A stretch of DNA of 64,000 nucleotides from Bradyrhizobium embrapense (GCF_001189235.2 NZ_LFIP02000008.1:124001-188000), one strand, 5' to 3'; shown: positions 20,301-28,772, numbered from the stretch's first letter. Numbers and translations: made by a program. Notes: generated by a model from the sequence alone, not told the origin.

Positions 20301-20614
20301 TCCACGCCTCGTTCTTCACGGTGGCATGGCCGACCGGCGAGTTCGGCGGCATGGGCCTCGAAGGCTATGTCCGCCTCGGCTTCCGCAAGGAGATGGAGGC
20401 GATCGCGGACCCCGTCGAGCGCGAGACGTATTTCCAGACCAAGGTCGCCGAGCTCTACGCCAACGGCAAGGCGGTCTCGATCGCCTCGGTGCTGGAGATC
20501 GACGAGGTGATCGATCCCGCCGACACCAGGCACTGGATCATGGCCGGCCTCCGCTCGGTGCCAAGGCCGGAGCCGCGCACGCACCGCAAGCGCCCGTGCA
20601 TCGATGCGTGGTAG
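17312..20614 (+). CDS. Single-chain long-chain acyl-CoA carboxylase (biotin carboxylase, BCCP and carboxyltransferase in one polypeptide)
   Basis: This protein of about 1,100 residues carries all activities of a biotin-dependent carboxylase. The biotin carboxylase is at roughly 1-450 ('LLIANRGEIAIRIARAA', 'GGGGRGM', 'FIEANPRLQVEHTVTE'). The biotin-carrier domain has the biotinylation lysine K529 in 'ESMKMEH', and both carboxyltransferase halves follow (about 600-1090, 'YDYTVLAGTQGHMNHKK', 'GYGLGAQSMIGGGFHASFF'). This order and length match the single-chain LCC family described from Mycobacterium and Rhodopseudomonas, which carboxylates acyl-CoAs. I start at ATG 17312, at better distance from GGTGG than ATG 17306. 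It closes the CoA-transferase/ABC operon, so an imported acid may be made a CoA thioester and then carboxylated (inference). Confidence 0.9.
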   Translation: MSFKKLLIANRGEIAIRIARAAAESGIATVAIYSADDAASLHVRSADASHEIPGRGARAYLDIEAVITAAKATGCDALHPGYGFLSENTELARRCADEKITFVGPSPDALDLFGDKAKAKALAKKCDVPIIAGTSGATTLDEAKAFFASLGANAAVMVKAIAGGGGRGMRVVEDLAKLDEAYARCQSEAKAAFGSDAVYVERLIRKARHIEVQIIGDHHGAISHLWERECTIQRRNQKLIEVAPSPSLSESLRARIIEAAKQLASAARYDNLGTFEFLVDDEAGEGEGAFAFIEANPRLQVEHTVTEAVLGIDLVRAQLAVAAGATLASLGLAQAAVPLPRGYAMQLRVNMEVMDEKGVTKPTGGTLSVFDLPSGPGVRVDTFGYSGYRTSAAFDSLLAKVIVHSPSPKWTELVHKASRSLREFRIGGVATNIPFLGAILAHQSFARNKISTNFIDTHVAALVGAAQAHAAPLLEVSEATTVKAAASEAAPEGSLPVPAPLQGTIVAIEVAEGDLVRPGQQIAVLESMKMEHLVTAPHGGRVTKIAGGPGVTLMHGEPILFLEPAEVDGHHTAEEAATDLDHIRPDLAELIARKAITLDENRPASVERRRKTNQRTARENIAQLVDEGSFVEYGSLAIAAQRRRRKVEDLIKNTPADGLIAGVATVNAKDFGADGARCMVISYDYTVLAGTQGHMNHKKIDRMLGLAEQWRMPLVFYAEGGGGRPGDTDRLGMTGLDGPSFVQFAKLSGLVPVVGVVSGYCFAGNAAMLGVCDVIIATKNASIGMGGPAMIEGGGLGVYHPAEVGPVSFQSPNGVIDILVEDEEEATTVAQKYLSYFQGAVADWKAPDQRLLRRAIPENRLRVYDIRNVIDLLADEGSVLEIRRDFGVGMITAFIRIEGKPFGLIANNPKHLGGAIDAAAGDKAARFMQLCDAFDIPIVSLCDTPGFMVGPEAEKTAIVRHVARMFVTGASITVPLFGVVLRKGYGLGAQSMIGGGFHASFFTVAWPTGEFGGMGLEGYVRLGFRKEMEAIADPVERETYFQTKVAELYANGKAVSIASVLEIDEVIDPADTRHWIMAGLRSVPRPEPRTHRKRPCIDAW

Positions 20615-20707
20615 GGGCTGACGAAGCGTGCATCAAACTCGGTGTCGTGCCGGCCTTCGCCGGGACGACGGCGGTCGATCGGCGGGCGCCTCGCGTCGGT
20701 GCGAGAG

Positions 20708-22342
20708 TTAGCCCAACTGCAACTCCGCATACCCCTTTGCGGCCACCTCGTCGCACCGCGCCCGGTAAGCCGGCGCGCTGCCGCTGTAGCGGGCGACAAT
20801 GCGGGTCTGCTTGCCCTCGACATTGCGGTTGATGCCGGTCATCCAGGAATCGACCTCGTTCGACAGCAGCCCGACGCCGAGCGCCTTGACGTGATCGGTC
20901 CAGCCTGCGGTGCCCTCGGGCGTCGCGTCGAGGAAGGTCAGGCCTCTCTGTTGAGCGAAGCGGAGCAGGCCGGTGACCCAGTCGACGCTGTACTCGATGC
21001 TGCGCGGGATGTTGCCGAGCGCGGTGTGCGGGCCCATCAGCATCATCATGTTGGGGAAGCCGTCGACCATCAGCCCGAGATAGGTTTCCGGCCCGTGCGC
21101 CCACTTCTCCTTGAGCCGCGCGCCACCGGCACCATGGATATCGATCTTGTCGAAGCTGCCGGTGATGGCATCGAAGCCGGTGGCGTAGATGATGATGTCG
21201 AAGGCGTAGTCCTTCTCGGTGGTGCGGATGCCCTCGGGTGTGACCTTTTCGATCGGCGTCGCCTTCAGGTCGACGAGCTCGACATTGTCGCGGTTGTAGA
21301 CCTCGTAATAGAAGGTCTCCAGCGGCAGACGCCGTGTGCCAAAACCGTGGTTTGTGGGGATCAGCATCTCGGCAACCTTCGGATCCTTGACGCGCTCACG
21401 GATCTTGCGCGCGACGAAGTCACTGATCGTGGCGTTTGCCGCCCGGTCGATCAGGATATCCTTGAAATTGCCTTGCCAGATGCCGAAGCCGCGCTCGCCA
21501 TAGAGTTTTTCGTAGAACGCCTCGCGCTCGGCGTCGCTGACCTCGAACGCACCGCGCGGATCTGGCGTATGGACGAAGCAGGCGAAGGTCTCCTTGCAGC
21601 GCGCGAAGATTTCTGGATAGCCGGCCTTGATCTTCGCCTGCGTCTCGGTGTCGATCTTGCCGTTGTGCAGCGGCGCCGCCCAATTGGCGGTGCGCTGGAA
21701 CACGGTGAGATGTCCGACCTCGCCGGCGATGGTCTGGATGGTCTGGATGCCGGTGGCGCCGGTGCCGATCACGGCGACGCGCTTGCCGGTGAAATCGACC
21801 TTCTGTTTCGGCCAGCGCGCGGTGTGAAACGATTGCCCCCTGAAATCGTCGATGCCCTCGATCCGCGGCAAGGTCGGGGTCGACAGCGGGCCGATCGCGG
21901 TGATCAGGAAGCGGCAGCTGTGCTGCGCGCCGTTCTCCAGCGTGACCTGCCAGCTTCGCGTGTCGTCCTGGTAGATTGCTGACGTGACGCGGCTCTCGAA
22001 CTGGATGTCGCGGCGAAGGTCGAACTTGTCGGCGACGTAGTTGCAGTAGCGCAGGGTCTCGGGCTGCCCGGCGAAATGCTCCGACCATTCCCATTCCTCG
22101 AGCAGCTCCTTCGAGAACGAGTAGCCGTAGGAATAGCTCTCGGAATCGAAGCGCGCGCCGGGATACCGGTTCCAGTACCAGGTGCCGCCGACGCCGGTGC
22201 CGGCCTCGAACACCCGCGTCGTGAGGCCGAGCTCGCGCAGCCGGTAGAGCTGGTACATGCCGGATAGGCCGGCGCCGATGATGATGACGTCGTAGTCCAG
22301 CGCAGCCGTCTCGAGGCTGTTGTCCTGGCGCAAGGCTGCCAC
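20708..22342 (-). CDS. Flavin-containing Baeyer-Villiger-type monooxygenase
   Basis: The product (about 544 residues) is a class B flavoprotein monooxygenase of the cyclohexanone monooxygenase type. It has the FAD site 'IIIGAGLSGMYQLYRL', 'GTGVGGTWYWNRYPGARFD', the Baeyer-Villiger fingerprint 'FRGQSFHTARWP' and the NADPH site 'VIGTGATGIQTIQTI'. Such enzymes insert oxygen next to a ketone to make an ester or lactone. The frame opens at a TTG (22405), but GTG 22342 preceded by GGGAG is the best start. It is convergent with the acyl-CoA carboxylase and divergent from the GMC oxidoreductase. Confidence 0.88.
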   Translation of the reverse strand: MAALRQDNSLETAALDYDVIIIGAGLSGMYQLYRLRELGLTTRVFEAGTGVGGTWYWNRYPGARFDSESYSYGYSFSKELLEEWEWSEHFAGQPETLRYCNYVADKFDLRRDIQFESRVTSAIYQDDTRSWQVTLENGAQHSCRFLITAIGPLSTPTLPRIEGIDDFRGQSFHTARWPKQKVDFTGKRVAVIGTGATGIQTIQTIAGEVGHLTVFQRTANWAAPLHNGKIDTETQAKIKAGYPEIFARCKETFACFVHTPDPRGAFEVSDAEREAFYEKLYGERGFGIWQGNFKDILIDRAANATISDFVARKIRERVKDPKVAEMLIPTNHGFGTRRLPLETFYYEVYNRDNVELVDLKATPIEKVTPEGIRTTEKDYAFDIIIYATGFDAITGSFDKIDIHGAGGARLKEKWAHGPETYLGLMVDGFPNMMMLMGPHTALGNIPRSIEYSVDWVTGLLRFAQQRGLTFLDATPEGTAGWTDHVKALGVGLLSNEVDSWMTGINRNVEGKQTRIVARYSGSAPAYRARCDEVAAKGYAELQLG

Positions 22343-22604
22343 CTGTCGTCGCTCCCTGATCGGTTGATTGCCCGCAAGGCTAGCCGGTCCTGCTGCCGCC
22401 GACAAACATCGCGGCGCGGGGCAGCCATCGCGATTTGCCGGGTGCAGCTTCGCTGCATCCGTTCCGTGCGGCGGGCTGCCCGCTGCGCGGCTTTACTCTG
22501 CCGCGGAATTTCCTCTATCGTCGCTGCGATTTGTGCAGGTCATTCCGGATTCGATGCTTCGCATCGCGCCGCAATGACGGGGTCATAAAGCCCAAGGAAC
22601 AAGA

Positions 22605-24206
22605 ATGAAGAACGATCCCGTTGACGTCCTGATCATCGGCGCCGGGGCCTCCGGTGCCGCGATAGCCTGGAGCCTCGCCGATACCAAGATGCACATCCTC
22701 TGCCTTGATCAGGGCGGCTGGATGAACCCTGCCGAATATCCGAGCACCGGCCGTGACTGGGAGGCGAAATTCTACGGCGAATGGTCGTCGAGCCCCAATG
22801 TCCGCAAACGGCCGGAGGACTACCCGATCAATGACGACAATTCGCCGATCAAGGTCGTCAACTTCAACGCCGTCGGCGGCTCGACCGTGATGTACACCGC
22901 GCACTGGCCGCGGCTCCATCCCTCCGACTTCAAGGTGAAGACGCTCGACGGCGTCGCCGACGACTGGCCGATCGATTACGACGCGCTGACGCCGTTCTTC
23001 GAGGAGAACGATCGCATGATGGGCGTCTCGGGCCTGTCGGGCGACCCGCTGTCGCCGCTGAGCCATCCGCCGATGCCGCAGCAGCCGCTCGGGCTGTCCG
23101 GCCCGCTGATCGGTAAGGCCATGAACAAGCTCGGCTGGCACTGGTGGCCGTCCGACACCACGGTCGCGACGACGGATTACGAGGGCCGGGCGCGCTGCAT
23201 CAATCTCGGCCACTGCACGCCGGCCTGCGCGCAAGGCGCCAAGGCCTCGACCGACATTACCTACTGGCCGCACGCGATCCGCGCCGGGGTCGAGCTCAAG
23301 ACGCATTGCCGGGTGCGCGAGATTCTGACCAACGAGCACGGCATGGCCTCCGGCGTCGTGTACTACGACAAGGACGGCGTCGAGCAATTCCAGCCGGCCG
23401 AAGTCGTCATCATCGCCTGCAACGGCGTCGGCACGCCGCGGCTGCTGCTCAATTCGGTGTCGGGGAAATTTCCGAACGGCCTCGCCAACTCGTCGGGCCT
23501 GGTCGGCAAGAACCTGATGTTCCATCCTTATGCGCAGATCTACGGCTACGTGAAGGAGCCGACCGACAGCAACCGCGCGCCGCCGACCTGCCTGTGGAGC
23601 AAGGAGTTCTACGACACCGATCTGTCGCGCGGCTTCGTCCGCGGTTACGGCATCCAGTTCGGCCGCGGCGCCGGGCCGGTGTTCGAGGCGGTCGCGAGCG
23701 AGCAGAAGGGGATCCTGCCCTGGGGCAAGGATCACCACCGCGTCTTCCGCAAGCTCAACGGCCATCGCCTTGCGGTATCGGCGATCTGCGAGGATCTGCC
23801 GGAGGAGCACAACCGCGTCACGCTCGATCCGGTTTTGAAGGACAGCCACGGCATCCCGGCGCCGAAGATCGACTACACGATCAGCGCGAACAGCCGCAAG
23901 ATGATGGACCACGGCCTGGCGCGCGGCCGGGAGATCCTCGAGGCCGCCGGCGCCACCGACATCTGCATCAACGATCCGATCCCCTGGGGCGGCTGGCATC
24001 TGCTCGGCACCGCGCGGATGGGCACCGATCCGGCGCGCTCCGTGGTCAACGAATGGGGCCGCGCGCACGACGTGAAGAACCTGTTCATCGTCGACGGCAG
24101 CATCTTCGTCACCTCGGGCGGGGTGAACCCGACCTCCACCATCCAGGCCCTCGCGCTCTACATCGCCGACCAGATGAAGCAGCGCCTCGCCAATCTGTTC
24201 GACTGA
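22605..24206 (+). CDS. GMC-family (glucose-methanol-choline) FAD oxidoreductase
   Basis: This 533-residue flavoprotein has the N-terminal dinucleotide fold 'VLIIGAGASGAAIAWSLAD', the GMC motif 'NAVGGSTVMYTAHWPRL', a cysteine-bearing insert 'LGHCTPACAQGAKAS' and the C-terminal active-site pair 'WHLLGTARMG' (His) and 'TSGGVNPTSTIQALAL' (Asn/His region). This pattern is closest to gluconate 2-dehydrogenase and sorbose/choline-type dehydrogenases. It has no signal peptide of its own. The start follows AAGGAACAAG. A small partner begins 17 bp downstream and probably forms the second subunit. Confidence 0.87.
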   Translation: MKNDPVDVLIIGAGASGAAIAWSLADTKMHILCLDQGGWMNPAEYPSTGRDWEAKFYGEWSSSPNVRKRPEDYPINDDNSPIKVVNFNAVGGSTVMYTAHWPRLHPSDFKVKTLDGVADDWPIDYDALTPFFEENDRMMGVSGLSGDPLSPLSHPPMPQQPLGLSGPLIGKAMNKLGWHWWPSDTTVATTDYEGRARCINLGHCTPACAQGAKASTDITYWPHAIRAGVELKTHCRVREILTNEHGMASGVVYYDKDGVEQFQPAEVVIIACNGVGTPRLLLNSVSGKFPNGLANSSGLVGKNLMFHPYAQIYGYVKEPTDSNRAPPTCLWSKEFYDTDLSRGFVRGYGIQFGRGAGPVFEAVASEQKGILPWGKDHHRVFRKLNGHRLAVSAICEDLPEEHNRVTLDPVLKDSHGIPAPKIDYTISANSRKMMDHGLARGREILEAAGATDICINDPIPWGGWHLLGTARMGTDPARSVVNEWGRAHDVKNLFIVDGSIFVTSGGVNPTSTIQALALYIADQMKQRLANLFD

Positions 24207-24223
24207 GACCGCCAGAGACCGAC

Positions 24224-24673
24224 ATGTCCGATAGCAAACAACTGACCGCAGCCCAGCGCGCCGATCTCCGCACCGTCGCCGCGATGATTGTGCCCGAAAG
24301 CGCCGAGTACAAGGTGCCGGGGGCCGATGATCCGGCGATCCAGGCCGACATGCTGGCAACGCTCGGCCGCGACACCGCGCTGGTCGCGCAGGCGCTGGAT
24401 CATCTGGCTGATCTCGCCGGCAAGCCGCTCGCCGAGCTCGATGAGGCCCGGCGCGACGCGGTGGCGCAGGAGTTTCGCAAGCTTGGCGGCGTCGCCGCGG
24501 CGACGCTCGTCCGCGTCGTGCTGCAATGCTACTACCGCGACGACCGGGTGCTGCGCTCGCTCGGGCTCGAGCTGCGCGCGCCGTTCCCGAAGGGCCATGT
24601 GCTGCCGGACGGCGACTGGTCGCTGCTCGATCCGGTCAAGGCGCGCGGCGGCACGTTGCGGCGGGCGACCTAG
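24224..24673 (+). CDS. Small partner of the GMC oxidoreductase (gluconate 2-dehydrogenase subunit 3-like)
   Basis: This 149-residue protein begins 17 bp after the GMC gene. It is helical and contains 'TAAQRADLRTVAAMIVPESAEYKVPGADDP', a pattern like the small subunit of three-component membrane dehydrogenases. That subunit often carries a twin-arginine leader, which is absent here. The rest ('VVLQCYYRDDRVLRSLGLELRAPFPKGHVLP') also fits that family, which is needed to stabilise or export its flavoprotein. No cytochrome subunit follows. The assignment rests on context and partial pattern match. Confidence 0.65.
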   Translation: MSDSKQLTAAQRADLRTVAAMIVPESAEYKVPGADDPAIQADMLATLGRDTALVAQALDHLADLAGKPLAELDEARRDAVAQEFRKLGGVAAATLVRVVLQCYYRDDRVLRSLGLELRAPFPKGHVLPDGDWSLLDPVKARGGTLRRAT

Positions 24674-24763
24674 CCGATCGGGCAGGTGCAGGGCAGGCAC
24701 GGGCGTAACCACTTGCGACGGCGGGAGCCGGTCACCATCTGAGGGGACCAAAGGATTCTCGCC

Positions 24764-25798
24764 ATGCTGGATTTTACCTCAGATGCCGCCGGTGACGCGC
24801 TGTCACCGCGAACGGCTGACGCTGCCCAGGTCGCATCTCAAGTCGATGACCGGGCCTTGCTGGATGCCTATTCCAATGCCGTGATCGACGTCACCGACCG
24901 CGTCGGTCCCGCCGTGGTCCGGGTCGAGACCGGGCCGAAGGTGCGGAGCGCCCGCGAGCGCGGCGGGCTCGGCTCGGGCATCGTAATCTCGCCCGACGGG
25001 CTCGTGCTGACCAACAGCCACGTGGTCGGATCGTCGAAGGAGATCCGCCTGCGCGACACCGAGGGCTTTGTCACCGATGCCCACGTGCTCGGCGTCGATC
25101 CCGACACCGATCTCGCGCTGCTGCGCGCCGACGGCGCGCGCGATCTGGCCTATGCCTCGCTCGGCAATTCCAAGACGCTGCGGCGCGGTCAGCTCGTGGT
25201 CGCGATCGGCAATCCGCTCGGCTTCGAATCGACGGTCACCGCCGGCGTGGTGTCGGCGCTCGGCCGCTCGATCCGCTCGGTCAGCGGGCGCACCATCGAG
25301 GACGTGATCCAGACCGACGCCGCGCTCAACCCCGGCAATTCAGGCGGGCCGCTGGTGTCGTCGAACGGCGAGGTGATCGGCATCAACACCGCGATCATCA
25401 ACGGCGCGCAGGGCATCTGCTTTGCGGTGGCCTCCAACACCGCGCAGTTCGTGCTGTCGGAGATCATCCGCCACGGCCATGTCCGCCGCGCCTATATCGG
25501 CGTCGCCGGCCAGACCGCGCCGGTGCCGCGGCGTCATGCGGTGCTTGCCGGCGTCGAGAACAAGATGGGCGCGCTGCTGATGCAGATCGAGCCGGACAGC
25601 CCGGCCGCGCGCGCCAGCCTGTTGCCCGGCGATGTCGTGATCGGGCTCGACGGCATCGAGATCCACGGCGTCGACGACCTGATCCGTGCACTCGATCACA
25701 GCAGGATCGACCGCACTTTGTCGATGGACGTGCTCCGCCTTGGCCGCCTGCGCGCGATCGACATCCACCCGATCGGGAGGAAGCCGGCGAAGCAGTGA
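24764..25798 (+). CDS. HtrA/DegP-like serine protease with one PDZ domain
   Basis: This 344-residue S1C protease has the catalytic triad His ('LTNSHVVGSS'), Asp ('DPDTDLALLRA') and Ser ('NPGNSGGPLVSSNG'). A PDZ domain follows at about 250-340 ('QIEPDSPAARASLLPGDVVIGLDGIEIHG'). No signal peptide or membrane segment is visible at the N-terminus ('MLDFTSDAAGDALSPRT'), unlike typical periplasmic DegP. The protein may be cytoplasmic. It is followed by a repeat-filled gap. Confidence 0.88.
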   Translation: MLDFTSDAAGDALSPRTADAAQVASQVDDRALLDAYSNAVIDVTDRVGPAVVRVETGPKVRSARERGGLGSGIVISPDGLVLTNSHVVGSSKEIRLRDTEGFVTDAHVLGVDPDTDLALLRADGARDLAYASLGNSKTLRRGQLVVAIGNPLGFESTVTAGVVSALGRSIRSVSGRTIEDVIQTDAALNPGNSGGPLVSSNGEVIGINTAIINGAQGICFAVASNTAQFVLSEIIRHGHVRRAYIGVAGQTAPVPRRHAVLAGVENKMGALLMQIEPDSPAARASLLPGDVVIGLDGIEIHGVDDLIRALDHSRIDRTLSMDVLRLGRLRAIDIHPIGRKPAKQ

Positions 25799-25824
25799 GC
25801 GTTGCGCGATCCGCGCACGAGATG

Positions 25825-25851
25825 CACCCTCTCCCCCTGTGGGAGAGGGTG
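25825..25851. terminator. Strong hairpin CACCCTCTCCC-CCTGT-GGGAGAGGGTG
   Basis: Perfect 11-bp arms with a 5-base loop lie 26 bp after the protease stop. There is no clear T run, and the same hairpin type is common in intergenic repeats of this group, so it may be both repeat and terminator. Confidence 0.45.
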
Positions 25852-26018
25852 ACGAAATCGAGCGGAGCGAGATGAAGCCGGGTGAGGGGTTCCCCTCCAC
25901 TAGCTCATCTGTGGAGACAACCCCTCAGCCAGCGCCGTAGCCGACGCTGCGCGTCGGCGTTGTTTAGAAACGGCGGCCGTTGGCCGCCTATGCCACCTTC
26001 TCCCACAAGGGGAGAAGG
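25852..26018. repeat. Intergenic repeat region, family C
   Basis: This stretch holds the pieces GAGCGGAGCGAGATGAAGCC, GGGTGAGGGGTTCCCCTCC and a closing hairpin CCTTCTCCC-ACAAG-GGGAGAAGG (25996-26018). It looks like a composite intergenic repeat of the kind often found between genes in Bradyrhizobium-like genomes. No gene is seen between 25799 and 26084. Confidence 0.6.
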
Positions 26019-26084
26019 AAGAGGGGTTTGCGGCAGCGCCGCCAGCAGTTCGTCGGAATGCGATCCGCTGCGCGTGATCGCAGC

Positions 26085-26369
26085 TCACCACCCGTATGGC
26101 CACCGCCACCCCTCATAGAGATCCCAAGACGACACCAGGGGCGGCGCATAGGGATCGACCCGGTCGTCTTCAGGGCGATAGCGATAGCGTGGAACAATAT
26201 AATAATCCCACGGAGTCGGCGTGATCATGGGCGTCGTGATAACGACCCTCGCCCGTTCATGAACGACTTGTGCCTTCCGCGCCCGGGCTTCAGCACTGGA
26301 CACTCCGAGGTTGCACAGCACCAAGGCTGCTCCGAGAGCGCACGCGAAGCTCGCAATCTTCATCTTCAT
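26085..26369 (-). CDS. Small secreted protein of unknown function
   Basis: The 94-residue product has a clear Sec signal peptide ('KIASFACALGAALVLCNLGVSSAEARA', cleavage near AEA). The short mature part is rich in Pro, Tyr, Trp and Arg ('TPTPWDYYIVPRYRYRPEDDRVDPYAPPLVSSWDLYEGWRWPYGW'). I do not recognise a domain. Similar Tyr/Pro/Trp-rich exported peptides are common in rhizobia. The ATG at 26369 has CAGGAGG upstream, an excellent ribosome site, which supports a real gene. It is divergent from the LysR gene. Confidence 0.65.
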   Translation of the reverse strand: MKMKIASFACALGAALVLCNLGVSSAEARARKAQVVHERARVVITTPMITPTPWDYYIVPRYRYRPEDDRVDPYAPPLVSSWDLYEGWRWPYGW

Positions 26370-26551
26370 GCATCGGCCTCCTGACCTGAGAGTGCACGCT
26401 CCATGTGCACCAAATGACGCACCACATTAGCATAGACTGAAAGAAAGGCGGCGCCTATCGACCCTTTGCAGACTGCGCCGCCTTCCAGGCGGTGAGCGTT
26501 CGAGGCATCGCCGCCTATCCCCGTTCGGCGCATTCGCCTATGGTCGGCCAC

Positions 26552-27460
26552 ATGGATATAGCCGGCTTCGACCTCAACTTGATGAAGGCCTTTGATGCGC
26601 TATACGCGGAGCGCCATGTGACGCGCGCCGGATCGCGGATCGGCCTCAGCCAGTCGGCGATGAGCGGGGCGCTCACGCGCTTGCGAGAGCTTCTTGGCGA
26701 CGAGCTCTTCGTGCGAACGCCTTCAGGCATGCAGCCGACGCCCCGCGCCCATGACCTTGCCGGTCCCGTCTCGGATGCGCTCCGGCTGCTCCGGAGCGCG
26801 CTGCAGGCCGATAGCTTCGACCCGGCGACGGCCGACAATACCGTCACGCTCGCGATGAGCGACTATGCGGCGTTCGTTCTGTTGCCGCCGCTCATGGCCC
26901 GCCTCAGCATCGATGCCCCGCACGTCAACGTGCGGGTCTGCGGGATCTTCGGGCGTGACGAAGCCGTCACGCTGCTCGACAGCGGCGAGGCGAATCTGGC
27001 GATCGGTTTCCCCGTCGAGACGTCGGCGCGCATCATCAGCAGCCCGCTGTTTTTTGAGAGTTTCGCCTGCGTCGTGCGGAAGGGGCATCCGGCATTCGCG
27101 GATGGTCCAAGCCTCAAGGCTTTCGCAGCGGCGCCGCATCTTCTGGTCTCTCCGGAAGGCGACCGCTCCGGGATCGTCGATCTGAGGCTTGCCGATCTCG
27201 GCCTCGAACGGCGCGTCGTGCTGAGCCTGCCACAATTCCTGGCCGCGCCCTTCGTGATCGCCGGGACCGACCTCGTCGCGACGCTGGCCTCGCGGGTCGC
27301 ACGGAGGTTCGCCGGGACCGGAGCAGGCATCGCAATTTATGATCCGCCGCTCGAACTGCCGACCTGGCCGCTCCACCTGATGTGGCACCGGCGGGCGGAT
27401 ACCCATGGGGCCATTGCCTGGCTGCGCGGCATCATCACCAAAATCGCCGCCTCGGCCTGA
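26552..27460 (+). CDS. LysR-family transcriptional regulator (NodD/LinR-like subgroup)
   Basis: This product of about 302 residues has an N-terminal LysR helix-turn-helix ('DLNLMKAFDALYAERHVTRAGSRIGLSQSAMSGALTRLRELLGDELFVRTPSGMQPTPRA'). A PBP2-type effector domain follows from about residue 90 ('TLAMSDYAAFVLLPPLMARLS'). ATG 26552 (MDIAGFDLN) matches the family start better than the upstream option. Unusually it reads toward, not away from, the SDR/DoxX pair that follows 100 bp later, which it may control. The inducer is unknown. Confidence 0.88.
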   Translation: MDIAGFDLNLMKAFDALYAERHVTRAGSRIGLSQSAMSGALTRLRELLGDELFVRTPSGMQPTPRAHDLAGPVSDALRLLRSALQADSFDPATADNTVTLAMSDYAAFVLLPPLMARLSIDAPHVNVRVCGIFGRDEAVTLLDSGEANLAIGFPVETSARIISSPLFFESFACVVRKGHPAFADGPSLKAFAAAPHLLVSPEGDRSGIVDLRLADLGLERRVVLSLPQFLAAPFVIAGTDLVATLASRVARRFAGTGAGIAIYDPPLELPTWPLHLMWHRRADTHGAIAWLRGIITKIAASA

Positions 27461-27560
27461 CGCCATCGGCGCGATCGATAACGCCACATCAGAACTCGCG
27501 ATTTCCATCCGCATGGCCGTTCCGCTTTGTTGGGTTCACCGAAATTGAAGGGTGATCGAG

Positions 27561-28451
27561 ATGCGAGTTTTGGTAACAGGCGCGACCGGCTTGATCGGCG
27601 GTGCGGTCGCGCACCGATTGAAAGAGGCAGGTCATGACGTCGTGGGGCTGGCCCGGTCGCAAGCCAGTGCGGCCAAGCTGCTCGACCGAGGCTTCGCGGC
27701 GGAGATGGGTGAACTTGCCGACCCGGCGAGCCTGGTCGCGGCGGTGCGGGGCGTGGACGCCGTCGTCCATGCCGCTTCGCCCAACGATCAGAACGCTGCG
27801 TCCCTCGATGAAATTGCGACACGTGCGATCCTCGCAGCCCAGCGTGGAACGGGTCAGCGCTTCATCTATACCAGTGGCAGCCTGGTCTACGGTTCCACGG
27901 GTGACACGCCAGCGACCGAGCGCACGCCGCTGAACCCGATCGAGATGGTCCGCTGGCGCCAGGCGCTGGAACGCGAGATCCTCGCCGCCGAAGCCGAGGG
28001 CGTCCATCCCGTCGTTATCCGGCCCGCCTGGGTCTATGGCAATTGGGGCGGCGCCGCGATGATGATGGTCGCATCGGCGAAGGAACATGGTGCAGCGCTT
28101 CATGTCGGTGACGGTCAAAATCGCTGGTCGACCGTGCATGCCGACGATCTGGCCGATCTCTATGCGCTCGCGCTCGAACGGGCGCCGGCGGGATCCGTCT
28201 TCAATGGCGCGCACGGGTCGGCGCCGCGGCTCATCGAGATCGCACGCGCAGCGAGCGAGTTGGGCGGTGCCAGGGGCCGCGTAGCGGCATGGCCGCTCGA
28301 AGAGGCGCGCAAGGTGCTCCGGGGCTTCGCCGATGCGATCGCCTCCGATCAGACCATCTCGGGCGACAAGGCGAAGCGTGAGCTCGGCTGGAATCCTTCA
28401 CGCGGATCGATCATCGACGAGTTGCGCGCTTATGCGTTGGCGGTGGCTTAG
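27561..28451 (+). CDS. NAD-dependent epimerase/dehydratase (extended SDR family)
   Basis: The product (about 296 residues) has the Rossmann motif 'MRVLVTGATGLIGGAVAHRL' and a second short block 'VVHAASPNDQNAAS'. Next to the catalytic region is 'IYTSGSLVYGSTG', and 'RWRQALEREILA' replaces the usual YxxxK helix: no clear YxxxK is visible, so catalysis may be altered. Extended SDRs modify nucleotide sugars or reduce small carbonyls. ATG 27561 with upstream GAAGGGTG is preferred to the GTG at 27552. It lies just upstream of a DoxX-like gene, with which it is probably co-transcribed. Confidence 0.82.
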   Translation: MRVLVTGATGLIGGAVAHRLKEAGHDVVGLARSQASAAKLLDRGFAAEMGELADPASLVAAVRGVDAVVHAASPNDQNAASLDEIATRAILAAQRGTGQRFIYTSGSLVYGSTGDTPATERTPLNPIEMVRWRQALEREILAAEAEGVHPVVIRPAWVYGNWGGAAMMMVASAKEHGAALHVGDGQNRWSTVHADDLADLYALALERAPAGSVFNGAHGSAPRLIEIARAASELGGARGRVAAWPLEEARKVLRGFADAIASDQTISGDKAKRELGWNPSRGSIIDELRAYALAVA

Positions 28452-28454
28452 GTC

Positions 28455-28772
28455 ATGCACGTGATATTCATCAGGCTGCTAGCCGCCGCCTTCGCCGGTG
28501 CAGGTCTGTTCAATGCGATCGCGACGTCGACGACGCGGAGCAACTTTGTCCGATGGGGGTATCCGGCGTGGTGGTGCCGGGTCACCGGCGGATTGGAGAT
28601 ATCGGCCGCAATCCTGGTCGCACTACCGGCAACCCGCACAGCGGGCCTGGTCCTCTGCGCCGTCATCCTCGCAGCGGCAGCTTTGACCGTCATGCGACAT
28701 CGGGATTTTTCCCATCTCGCACCGATCGCCTGCTTCGCTGCCTTGCTGGTGATGGCGAGCTGGATGCCCTGA
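28455..28772 (+). CDS. DoxX-like small membrane protein
   Basis: The 105-residue product has four predicted membrane segments ('VIFIRLLAAAFAGAGLFNAIA', 'TGGLEISAAILVALPA', 'AGLVLCAVILAAAALTVM', 'HLAPIACFAALLVMASW'). It has the short 'NFVRWGYPAWWCRVTGGLEI' loop typical of the DoxX_2 family. These proteins are linked to redox or thiol stress in some bacteria, but the role is generally unknown. It starts 3 bp after the SDR stop. Confidence 0.75.
   Translation: MHVIFIRLLAAAFAGAGLFNAIATSTTRSNFVRWGYPAWWCRVTGGLEISAAILVALPATRTAGLVLCAVILAAAALTVMRHRDFSHLAPIACFAALLVMASWMP

Noticed and set aside
17759..20584. A 941-residue minus-strand open frame opposite the acyl-CoA carboxylase
   Set aside because: It is an antisense shadow caused by high GC, rich in Arg, Asp and His with no domain. 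The plus-strand gene is unmistakable.
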